Shown here in pieces: positions 1 to 6,387 of a DNA stretch of 11,755 bases (position 1 is the stretch's first letter; every line of letters begins with the position of its first letter). The translations under genes and the position numbers were made by a program. The stretch is from Candidatus Eiseniibacteriota bacterium (GTDB taxonomy: Bacteria > Eisenbacteria > RBG-16-71-46), in assembly GCA_005893365.1 (NCBI GenBank), contig VBPB01000294.1, positions 1 to 11,755 of the forward strand, in the 5' to 3' direction. The notes beneath the pieces are model-generated. The model saw only the letters and a program-made list of their open reading frames with translations, was not told where the DNA came from and made no database searches.

Positions 1-569
1 TCGATCGTCCCGATGAAGCACAGGCTGGTCCCGAACAACCACGCGAGCTGCCAGCTGTGCACCTCGACGCTGGTGCATTCCACCATCCACACGGGATTGA
101 AGGCGAGGAGCAGGACGGGCACCGCCGCCAGCAGGTAGGGCTCGAGGCGCGAGCGCCCGGCCCGCGGCGGGATGAACCGCAGCGCCAGGCGATGGTAGAA
201 GAACATCGCCACGCCGCCCCCCAGGGAGGCCCACGCGTTCGCCGCGAAGGGGAAGCTGGCACCCATCCCGTGGAGCAGGCGGACGAAGACGTGCCCCAAC
301 ATCGTGTAGATGGGATAGCCGGTCGGGTGGATGACGCCGCCGGTGGCCAACGCCAAGGCGAATTCGCTCGCGTCCTTGTCGCCCGAGACCGGCGGGGCGA
401 ACCCGAGGTAGCACGCGAACAGCGCGGTCGCGAGGGCGGCCGAGGCGATCCATGAGGCGCCGTCCGGCGGGCTGGGCGCCGGGGGCGCCTGCGCCACGGG
501 GCGGCCGGGCACACGGGGCGCGGGCCGGCCGGTTCGATTGGGCGTGGGCCTCGAGCGGGTCACGATCAC
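1..569 (-). CDS. DUF2723/TMEM260-family integral membrane protein, N-terminal part (runs off window)
   Basis: Read on the minus strand, an open frame continues uninterrupted to the window edge. It encodes a short Pro/Arg-rich cytoplasmic N-terminus, a hydrophobic helix (SWIASAALATALFACYLGF), then the stretch DASEFALALATGGVIHPTGY followed by PIYTMLGHVF. This acidic-Ser-Glu-Phe and His-Pro-Thr-Gly-Tyr-Pro signature is typical of DUF2723, the bacterial relatives of TMEM260. A second hydrophobic helix (LLAAVPVLLLAFNPVWMV) follows. Family members are multi-pass membrane proteins related to GT-C glycosyltransferases; the eukaryotic TMEM260 is an O-mannosyltransferase, so a role in envelope or protein glycosylation is possible but not shown here. 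The start is uncertain. I chose a GTG at 569; a GTG at 563 and an in-frame ATG at 666 are alternatives, and none has a convincing Shine-Dalgarno. The C-terminal part lies outside the window. The gene is divergent from the GAF protein. Confidence 0.8.
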   Translation of the reverse strand, partial: MIVTRSRPTPNRTGRPAPRVPGRPVAQAPPAPSPPDGASWIASAALATALFACYLGFAPPVSGDKDASEFALALATGGVIHPTGYPIYTMLGHVFVRLLHGMGASFPFAANAWASLGGGVAMFFYHRLALRFIPPRAGRSRLEPYLLAAVPVLLLAFNPVWMVECTSVEVHSWQLAWLFGTSLCFIGTI

Positions 570-750
570 CCCGGGGCATCGGTCAGTGCGGCCATCGAGC
601 CGAGCGTCGATGGGGCGCCGACGATACCATCCTGGGCCGCAAGCCGCGGTGACCGGCGAAACGCATGGCGCGCGCGACCGGGCGGGCGGCACGGCCATTG
701 CCTTATGACGTGGAGCCTGCCGTCCGCTTCGACCCCCGAGGAGCAGCCCC

Positions 751-2121
751 ATGTCGAAGTTCGATCTCCGGGACATCTCGCAGCGCCTCTCCGGCTCGAA
801 GAACGCCGACGCCCTGGTGTCGGAGTTCCTCGGCTATCTGCAGGCGGTGCGGTCGGATTGGCGGGCGACGCTCGCCTTCTACGAGGTCAGCCGCGATGCC
901 CTGGTGAGCCTCTACGCGCGCGAGGGGCACCGGCTCATGCGGCGCGACATCAACCTGCCGGTGGACCGGCTCCCGCCGCGGCTCGTGCGAAAGTTCTTCC
1001 ACCCCAGTGCATTCTTCAATGGCACCGACCGCCGCTCCCTGCTCGCGAACCTGTTCCAGAACTCGCCGTTCTACGAGCCCGACCGGACCGAGTCGGCCGG
1101 CCTCAAGGAGCTGACCCCGCTCACCGACTGGGAGTCCTGCCTCTGCATGCCGCTCGCCGACCAGGAGGACCTCCTGGCGATGCTGGTGCTGGTGAGCCCG
1201 GATCGGGGCGCCTTCGGCAACCGCGTGGTCAACGACCTGATGCCGATCAAGAGCATGGCCGCCCTCGCCCTGGCGCAGCACCTCCACCGCGCCGCGCGCG
1301 CGCAGCGGCAGGGCGAGGACGGGGGCGCCGCGGCCGCGACCACGGCCGCCGCCGACTTCCAGGAGCGCATCCGCCGGCTCAACCAGCACACCGTCGAGCT
1401 GGCCGACGAGAATCAGGCCAAGGCCGAACGGCTGCAGGCGCTCACGCGCGAGATCGAGCTGCTCGACCAGGATTCGAGCGAGTACCAGCAGGAGCTGGCG
1501 CAGGTGAAGGACCAGATGCAGGCGCTGGAGGAGCAGTCGGCCGCGGCGACCGAGCATCTGAACGACGCCTACGCGCAGCTCAACCTGACGCAGGAGCGCA
1601 TGACCGAGCTGGAGCGCACGGTCGGGTTCCTCAAGGACGTGTTCCAGGCGATGGCGCTGGAGCACGATCGCCACGACGTCAGCGAGACGCTGGTGGACTG
1701 GTTCAGCGAGCACTTCAACATCGAGCGCTGCAGCCTGATGGTGCTGGATCCCGGCCGCGACACGCTGCGCATCGCCGCCCAGCGCGGCATCGATCCGGGC
1801 GTGGCGGCGCGGGTCCGCGTGCGGCTCGGCCAGGGCATCGCAGGCTGGGTGGCGCAGAATCGCAAGCCCTTGTTCGTGCGCGTCAAGAGCGACGCCCGCG
1901 TGGTGCCGTACACCGCCCAGGACGTCTACAACTCGGACTCGTTCATCGCCGTGCCGCTGATCCACGCCGGGCAGATGGCGGGCGTGCTCAACCTGAGCAA
2001 CAAGCAGAGCGGGCTGCCCTTCGACGAGCTGGACCTGGATCGGGCGCTGCTCGCCGGCTCCCTGCTGGCGATGACGCTGGCCGGGCAGGAAGAGGCCCGC
2101 CGCAGCGCGGCCTGGGCGTAG
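751..2121 (+). CDS. GAF - coiled coil - GAF sensory protein without an output domain
   Basis: A 456-residue soluble protein with no signal peptide or membrane segment. Residues about 15-185 form a divergent GAF-like domain. Residues about 200-300 are a long Glu/Gln/Leu-rich coiled coil, preceded by an Ala/Gly-rich linker. Residues about 305-446 are a clear second GAF domain, with the hallmark GQGIAGWVAQNRKPLFV and an NKFDE-like motif (NK, then PFDELDLD) near residues 417-430. GAF domains bind small ligands such as cyclic nucleotides, haem or bilins, or mediate dimerisation; the ligand here is unknown. No histidine kinase, GGDEF, HTH or PP2C domain follows, so the protein probably signals by partner binding or allostery through the coiled coil. 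The start is supported by GAGGAG at 738-743, seven bases before the ATG. It is the only gene in its transcription unit, divergent from the DUF2723 gene and convergent with the Nudix gene 44 bases downstream. The frame is intact. Confidence 0.88.
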   Translation: MSKFDLRDISQRLSGSKNADALVSEFLGYLQAVRSDWRATLAFYEVSRDALVSLYAREGHRLMRRDINLPVDRLPPRLVRKFFHPSAFFNGTDRRSLLANLFQNSPFYEPDRTESAGLKELTPLTDWESCLCMPLADQEDLLAMLVLVSPDRGAFGNRVVNDLMPIKSMAALALAQHLHRAARAQRQGEDGGAAAATTAAADFQERIRRLNQHTVELADENQAKAERLQALTREIELLDQDSSEYQQELAQVKDQMQALEEQSAAATEHLNDAYAQLNLTQERMTELERTVGFLKDVFQAMALEHDRHDVSETLVDWFSEHFNIERCSLMVLDPGRDTLRIAAQRGIDPGVAARVRVRLGQGIAGWVAQNRKPLFVRVKSDARVVPYTAQDVYNSDSFIAVPLIHAGQMAGVLNLSNKQSGLPFDELDLDRALLAGSLLAMTLAGQEEARRSAAWA

Positions 2122-2142
2122 ACGAGGCGCTTCGCCGGACTC

Positions 2143-2162
2143 GACAGGCCCCGGGGCCCGTC
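2143..2162. terminator. Short GC palindrome between convergent genes, possible bidirectional terminator
   Basis: The 44-base gap between the stop codons of the GAF protein and the Nudix gene contains the perfect 12-base palindrome GGCCCCGGGGCC (2147-2158), flanked by GAC/GTC, which extends the dyad. Its position between converging genes suggests termination. It has almost no loop and no T-tract on either side, so this is weak. Confidence 0.3.
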
Positions 2163-2165
2163 GGC

Positions 2166-2672
2166 TCACCTCCGCGCGCGATGCTCCGCCAGCGCCCGCC
2201 GGTGCGATTCGAACGCGATGCGGGCGGGCAGCCGTGACAACGCGAAGTAGCGCGCGTCGCTGGCGTCGTCACCCGGCTTGAGGCGGCCGCCGGTGCGCTC
2301 GGCGGTGTAGAGGATGAGCACCGTGCGCGCACGCGGATCGTCCAGCCCCGCATAGACGCCGAACAAGCCGGTCAGGCGCGCGGCGATCCCGGTCTCCTCG
2401 CGCAGCTCGCGCACCGCGCAGCGCTCGGGCGTCTCGCCGTACTCCATGAAGCCGGCGGGCAGGCACCACGCGCCGGCCTCGGGATCGAACGCGCGCTTCA
2501 CCATCAGCACGCCCTGGCGCCCGGCGAGGATCACGCCGGCGGCGGGCACCGGATTGCGGTAGTGGATGAAGCCGCAGGCGGGACAGGTGGCGCGCAGGCG
2601 GCCGTGCTCTTCCCGCCGCACCATGCGGGTGCCGCAGCGCAGGCAGTAGCGGGGCTGACCGTGGAGCGACAT
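2166..2672 (-). CDS. Nudix hydrolase with N-terminal zinc ribbon
   Basis: A 168-residue cytoplasmic protein. Residues 10-33 contain a zinc ribbon (CLRC and CPAC; Cys10, Cys13, Cys30, Cys33). The remainder is a Nudix domain with a complete Nudix box: Gly74, Glu80, and Arg88-Glu89-Leu90-x-Glu92-Glu93-x-Gly95-Ile96, matching GX5EX7REUXEEXGU. The glutamates of the box bind the divalent metal that supports hydrolysis of a nucleoside diphosphate linked to another group. The zinc ribbon plus Nudix arrangement resembles the C-terminal part of NudC (NADH pyrophosphatase). The protein is shorter and I do not see the NudC SQPWPFPxS motif, so the substrate should be left open (ADP-ribose, a sugar nucleotide or an oxidised nucleotide). 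The ATG at 2672 begins exactly where the family's N-terminus is expected, but the Shine-Dalgarno is poor. It converges on the GAF gene. The nearest upstream gene is the PDZ protein, 294 bases away on the same strand. Confidence 0.92.
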   Translation of the reverse strand: MSLHGQPRYCLRCGTRMVRREEHGRLRATCPACGFIHYRNPVPAAGVILAGRQGVLMVKRAFDPEAGAWCLPAGFMEYGETPERCAVRELREETGIAARLTGLFGVYAGLDDPRARTVLILYTAERTGGRLKPGDDASDARYFALSRLPARIAFESHRRALAEHRARR

Positions 2673-2770
2673 GGGCCGCCGACACTACGGGCGGCGGCGC
2701 GCGCCGCGCAAGCGCCCCGCTAGACGGCCTCGCGGCTCACCGCGCATCACCAATAATCTTCAGACCCCCA

Positions 2771-2818
2771 GAAACGGTTCGAGCCCGGCCTTCGTCCCAA
2801 GGCCGGGCTCTCCGTTTC
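2771..2818. terminator. Very strong long inverted repeat, probable terminator of the PDZ gene
   Basis: GAGCCCGGCCTT (2781-2792) pairs perfectly with AAGGCCGGGCTC (2799-2810) around the six-base loop CGTCCC. After a small internal bulge, GAAACGG (2771-2777) pairs with CCGTTTC (2812-2818), giving about 19 base pairs in total. It lies in the 294-base gene-free stretch 2673-2966, about 150 bases downstream of the PDZ stop codon, so on the minus strand it fits a terminator. The T-run there is short (CCGTTTC) and is itself part of the lower stem. The structure is symmetrical and could act in either direction. I see no gene in the rest of this stretch. Confidence 0.6.
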
Positions 2819-2966
2819 GCCGTCGCGTGGAGGGAGCGCCGCGCTGCACCTCCCCTGCCCATGAGCCGCCCCATGTTGGCACCGTGCCTGTGAGACGGGT
2901 CGGATCGACGCTCCCCCTCCGCGACGGCGATGACCCGCTCGCGACGGGCTTTCACCGTGATGCTGG

Positions 2967-3985
2967 CTAGTCCTTGTTCTCCTTGTCCTTGTCCATGTCG
3001 TCCAACTTGCGCCGCAGATCGCGGAGCTGTTGCCGCAACTCCTCCATCTGCCGCTCGAGGTCGGTACGGCTCAGGTCCGAGTCGCCGCGGTCGCGCTGCA
3101 CGCGGGTGCGGAGGTCGGGGATGCGGACCACGTTGCGCCGGACGTCCCGCAGCGGCTCCAGCTCGGCCTCGACCGTGCGCCGCGCGCCCCGCCGCACTCC
3201 TTGTCGCGCAGCGCCGAGCGCAGGTCGTTGGTGTCCTCGACGGTCTTGTCGTCCACGCGGACGATGACGTCGCCGCCCCTGATCCCGGCGCGCGAGGCCG
3301 GCGTGTCCTTGACCACGTCGGTCACGAGTACCCCCTTGCCGTCGGGAACGCCCAGGGCGTCCCCCAGCCCTTCATTCAGATCCTGGATCTGGACCCCGAG
3401 CCGCCCGCGGCCCAGGTTCCCGAGGATCGCCATCCCCCGTCCGTTGGGGAGATCGAAGTCGCCGCCGTTCCAGTTGAACCAGCGCTCGGACGGTGCCGAG
3501 GGTGCCCGCGGCGTCCGCGGCGCCCGTGGGGCGCTCGGTGGCGTGGGCGGCTCGTCCGAGTCGTCCGAGCCGTTCATCCCGTCTTCCACGTCATCGGGTC
3601 GCTCGGCGAGCCGGGCGGTGACCGACCGGCGCGTGCCGTCGCGCACGATGCTCAAGCCCACCGACTGTCCGACCCGGCAGCCGCGCACCAGGTCGGTCAG
3701 CTCCGACGCCGAGTCGATGGTGCGCGAGTTGAGGCTGACGATGACGTCGCCGTTGCGCAGTCCCGCGCGATCCGCGGGGCTGTCGGGCACGACGCGGTTC
3801 ACGATGACGCCGCTGCCCTTGTAGTCCAGCCCCTCGCGCAGGTCGCTGGTGATGTCCTGCGTGGTGACGCCGAGCCAGGCCGTCGAGCGGGACTGCGCCG
3901 CCGCAGTTCCGGCCATGGGGCCCCCCATGGCGAGCGACAGCAGCGCCACGCCACAGGCCCCGGTGATGATCCTCCGCTTTCGCAT
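2967..3985 (-). CDS. Secreted double-PDZ protein with C-terminal coiled coil, frame broken at about 3197
   Basis: The N-terminal 263 residues read in one frame. They comprise a signal peptide (residues 1-31, cleavage likely after TAAA), PDZ1 (about 36-128, with PADRAGLRNGDVIVSLN), a Pro/Arg/Ser-rich linker (about 129-190, with repeated APRAP-type units) and PDZ2 (from about 193, with PASRAGIRGGDVIVRVDDKT). At nucleotide 3197 the frame changes. The protein resumes as RRGARRTVEAELEPL, the last PDZ strands, and ends in a Glu/Arg/Leu coiled coil plus a charged tail (DMDKDKENKD). Roughly ten residues of PDZ2 (the usual 'GD-V-V' strand before the break) are missing, with 3n+1 bases lost. PDZ domains bind C-termini. 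No trypsin or S41 protease domain is present, so this is a periplasmic scaffold or adaptor rather than a DegP-type protease. The start ATG is supported by AAGGAGG at 3993-3999. The gene is divergent from rlmD. Real mutation or assembly gap are both possible. Confidence 0.82.
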
Positions 3986-4027
3986 CGAGATTCCTCCTTG
4001 TGCTAGCGTGCGCGGAGAGTCGTCGGC

Positions 4028-4042
4028 ACTGCGTTGCGCAGT
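4028..4042. repeat. Small dyad in the PDZ/rlmD divergent promoter region
   Basis: ACTGCG-TTG-CGCAGT is a perfect six-base inverted repeat with a three-base spacer in the 130-base region between two divergent genes. It could be an operator or a small leader hairpin of the PDZ mRNA. Six-base dyads are not rare in GC-rich DNA, so the call is tentative. Confidence 0.25.
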
Positions 4043-4048
4043 CCTACA

Positions 4049-4075
4049 AACGCTCCTCGCGTCACGGTGGTTCCC
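4049..4075 (-). promoter_or_regulatory. Possible ECF-sigma-type promoter for the PDZ gene
   Basis: On the minus strand, GGGAAC (complement of 4070-4075) is followed after 17 bases by CGTT (complement of 4049-4052). This fits the general GGAAC - spacer - CGTT form used by several group 4 (ECF) stress sigma factors. Transcription would start near 4040, giving a leader of about 55 bases before the PDZ start at 3985. A cell-envelope stress promoter would suit an exported PDZ protein. The match is short and found by eye, and the phylum's sigma consensus is unknown. Confidence 0.28.
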
Positions 4076-4115
4076 GGAAGTTCCCCGCCAGACCTGGTTC
4101 GCTGAGCCCAAACCC

Positions 4116-5504
4116 ATGAAGGTCAATGACCTGTTAAGGCTCTCGGTGACCGACGTGGCCCTGGGTGGCAAGGCTCTCGCCCGGCACGAAGGCCGGGTCG
4201 TCTTCATCGACCGCGGGCTGCCTGGCGATGAGGTCGAGGCCCGCGTCTCACGCATTAGACGCAACTTCGCCGAGGCAGGGTTGGGAAGGCTCCTCGCGGG
4301 CGGTCCCGACCGCGTCACGCCGCCGTGCCCGCACGTGGCCCAGTGCGGCGGCTGCCGGTTCCAGGAGCTGGACTACGCCGCCCAGTGCCGGCTCAAGGAG
4401 CGGCAGGTGCGCGAGACCCTGGTCCACCTGGGCGGCATCGCCGAGCCCCCGGTCCAGGCGATCACGCCGGCCCCCGAGCCCTGGCATTACCGCAACAAGA
4501 TGGAGTTCAGCTTCCATCGCGAGCCGGACGGCACGCCGCGGCTGGGTCTCCACGAGCGCGGCACGTTCGACCGGGTGTTCGCGCTCGAGACCTGCCTGCT
4601 GCCGAGCGAGCGGACGGTCGAGATCGTCCGCCTCACCCAGCGCTTCGCCCAGGCGCAGCGCTGGCAGGCCTACCATCCGCGCCATCACGACGGGGTGGTC
4701 CGCTACCTCACCGTGCGCCACCTGCCGGCGACCGGGCAGTGCGCGGTGCATCTGGTCGCGGCCTCGGACGAGATCCCGGGGCTCGAGGCGTGGGCGGCCG
4801 AGGTGATGGGCCTCGGCGACGACGTGCGCTCGGTCACGCTGCTCCTCAACCGCTCGCGCGCCAACGTGGCCTTCGGAGAGGAGGAGCGCGTCCTGCGCGG
4901 CGGCGCCACCATCGTCGAGCGGCTGCTGGGCCTCGAGTTCGAGGTCTCGGCGAACGCCTTCCTGCAGACCAACAGCCGCCAGGCCGAGGCGCTCTACACG
5001 GCGGCCCTCGAGGCCGCGCGCCTCGAAGGCGGCGAGACCGTGCTCGACCTCTACTGCGGGACCGGGACGCTGACGCTGCTGTTCGCACGCGCCGTGGGCG
5101 ACGGCACGGTGGTCGGGGTCGAGAGCGGCGAGGCGGCGGTGGCCCACGCCATCCGCAACGCCGCGCGCAACGGCTTGGCGCGGACGCGCTTCGTGACCGG
5201 CGAGGCGCGCCGCGTCCTGCGCGAGTGGGCGCGGGGCGAGCGGGCGGGGGCGCTCCGCCCCACGCTGGTGGTGGTGGACCCGCCGCGCGCCGGGCTCCAC
5301 CCGCGGGTGGTCGCGCGCATCGCCGAGTTGGCGCCCCAGCGCGTGGTCTACGTCTCGTGCAACCCCGCGACGCTCGCCCGCGACCTCAAGGACTTCGCGG
5401 CGCTGGGCTATCCGGTCGCCGAGGTGCGGCCGTTCGACATGTTCCCGCACACCCCGCACATCGAGTGCGTCGCCCGGCTCGAGCGGGCCGGCGCTGGCGG
5501 ATGA
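4116..5504 (+). CDS. rlmD: 23S rRNA (uracil-5-)-methyltransferase, RlmD/TrmA family with 4Fe-4S site
   Basis: A 462-residue SAM-dependent RNA methyltransferase that puts a methyl group on C5 of a uridine in 23S rRNA. Residues 1-60 are a TRAM RNA-binding domain (SVTDVALGGKALARHEGRVV). Cys71, Cys77 and Cys80 (CPHVAQCGGC) with Cys160 (LETC) form the 4Fe-4S cluster set typical of RlmD-type enzymes. The Rossmann-fold catalytic domain contains the SAM motif DLYCGTGTLT (311-320), DPPRAGL (388-394), the catalytic nucleophile Cys415 in VSCNPATLARDL, and the general base Glu449 in HIECV. Length and all key residues are normal, so the enzyme should be active. The ATG at 4116 starts right at the TRAM domain; the frame is open further upstream but would run into the PDZ gene. 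No strong Shine-Dalgarno is seen. The exact target uridine (U1939, U747 or both) cannot be told from sequence; rlmD is the best guess within COG2265. Confidence 0.93.
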   Translation: MKVNDLLRLSVTDVALGGKALARHEGRVVFIDRGLPGDEVEARVSRIRRNFAEAGLGRLLAGGPDRVTPPCPHVAQCGGCRFQELDYAAQCRLKERQVRETLVHLGGIAEPPVQAITPAPEPWHYRNKMEFSFHREPDGTPRLGLHERGTFDRVFALETCLLPSERTVEIVRLTQRFAQAQRWQAYHPRHHDGVVRYLTVRHLPATGQCAVHLVAASDEIPGLEAWAAEVMGLGDDVRSVTLLLNRSRANVAFGEEERVLRGGATIVERLLGLEFEVSANAFLQTNSRQAEALYTAALEAARLEGGETVLDLYCGTGTLTLLFARAVGDGTVVGVESGEAAVAHAIRNAARNGLARTRFVTGEARRVLREWARGERAGALRPTLVVVDPPRAGLHPRVVARIAELAPQRVVYVSCNPATLARDLKDFAALGYPVAEVRPFDMFPHTPHIECVARLERAGAGG

Positions 5505-5598
5505 GTCGGGGCCGTCCGATCGCCAGCGACAGGGCCCGGCGCACACCGCGGCCCGCGAATGAGCGCCGCCCGGCCTCTGTGATAGCCTTGATGCCCTC

Positions 5599-6387
5599 AT
5601 GAAGCGCCTGCGCGGTCCGATCGCCCTCCTGCTGGCCACCCTGGCTTTCGTCGCGATCCTCCCCTCGCAGGGCCTGGCGAGCATCGTCGATCGCGGCAGC
5701 TTCAAGGTCTACCGCGGCGACCGGGTGCTGGGGGCCGAGACCTTCGAGTATCTGGACGCGGCCGACAGCCTGGTCCTTCGGGCGCGCCAGTACCTGACGC
5801 TGCCCTCACCCGAGGGAGACCAACCGTTCGAGAAGGGCGCGGACCTGCTCCTGGGCAAGCAGGACCTGGTGCTGCGCCAGTACCAGTCCAACCGCAAGTT
5901 CCACGGCGAGGAGACCATCCGCGCCCTGGTGATCGCCGACACGCACTACGTCGCCTACCGCGAGAGAAAGGACGCCGGGGGCGAGGGCGACTCGCGCGTC
6001 CTGCCGCCGGGCCACCTGTTCGTGATGGACTCGCAGATGGTGACGCTCTTCGACCTCATGTGCCGGAGCCTGCCCGCCGGCGCGTTCCCGGACCGGCCGA
6101 TCAACCTGCTGGCGCTGGGGCCCCGCGACACCATGCTCGAAGCCCACGCGGCCTCGATCGGCAACGAGACCATCCGCTGGGGCGGCAAGCCGGTGGTCGC
6201 GCGCAAGCTCCAGATCGTCGCCGACAGCCAGACCACGTTCACGCTGTGGGTGGGCCCTCAGGGCCAGCTGCTGCGCCTGAGCGAGCCGCGCGGCGGCCTG
6301 CGCGCCGAGCGCGATGCGCCCCCGATCAAGCGCCGGACGCCGGCGCCCCCGCCGCCGCCGAAGACTCCACCGAAGCCCGGCGGCTGA
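5599..6387 (+). CDS. Exported protein of unknown function
   Basis: A 262-residue protein that I do not recognise. Residues 1-28 form a clear signal peptide (MKRLRG, then a hydrophobic run ending SQGLAS), so it is probably periplasmic. The mature part begins DRGSFKVYRGDRVLGAETFE and looks like a beta-rich single domain, with alternating hydrophobic residues in FTLWVGPQGQLLRLSEP near its end. This general form resembles DUF3108- or DUF6134-like exported proteins, but I cannot confirm membership. The last about 25 residues are a low-complexity Lys/Pro tail. It follows rlmD by 94 bases on the same strand and may be cotranscribed. The Shine-Dalgarno is weak, and the start was chosen because of the signal peptide. 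Its 3' end overlaps the end of pepA, on the opposite strand, by 62 bases. Confidence 0.78.
   Translation: MKRLRGPIALLLATLAFVAILPSQGLASIVDRGSFKVYRGDRVLGAETFEYLDAADSLVLRARQYLTLPSPEGDQPFEKGADLLLGKQDLVLRQYQSNRKFHGEETIRALVIADTHYVAYRERKDAGGEGDSRVLPPGHLFVMDSQMVTLFDLMCRSLPAGAFPDRPINLLALGPRDTMLEAHAASIGNETIRWGGKPVVARKLQIVADSQTTFTLWVGPQGQLLRLSEPRGGLRAERDAPPIKRRTPAPPPPPKTPPKPGG

Noticed and set aside
57..455. Plus-strand open frame of 132 codons at the left edge
   Set aside because: It mirrors the DUF2723 frame, which has hydrophobic helices and family motifs; this one is Gly/Arg/Glu-rich with no motif.
703..2169. Long minus-strand open frame (488 codons) opposite the GAF gene
   Set aside because: Composition is His/Arg/Leu/Glu-rich without domain motifs, and it is fully antisense to a gene with clear GAF motifs; typical mirror frame in GC-rich DNA.
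2776..2787. GGTTCGAGCCC, resembling the T-arm of a tRNA
   Set aside because: No acceptor, D or anticodon stems and no CCA can be placed around it; the bases belong to the long inverted repeat.
3197..3197. Programmed ribosomal frameshifting as explanation for the PDZ break
   Set aside because: No slippery heptamer or following pseudoknot is evident, and an entire strand of the fold is missing, which a frameshift would not restore.
4248..5705. Long minus-strand open frame (485 codons) opposite rlmD
   Set aside because: It is antisense to a complete methyltransferase with all catalytic residues, and shows only low-complexity Arg/Ala/His sequence.
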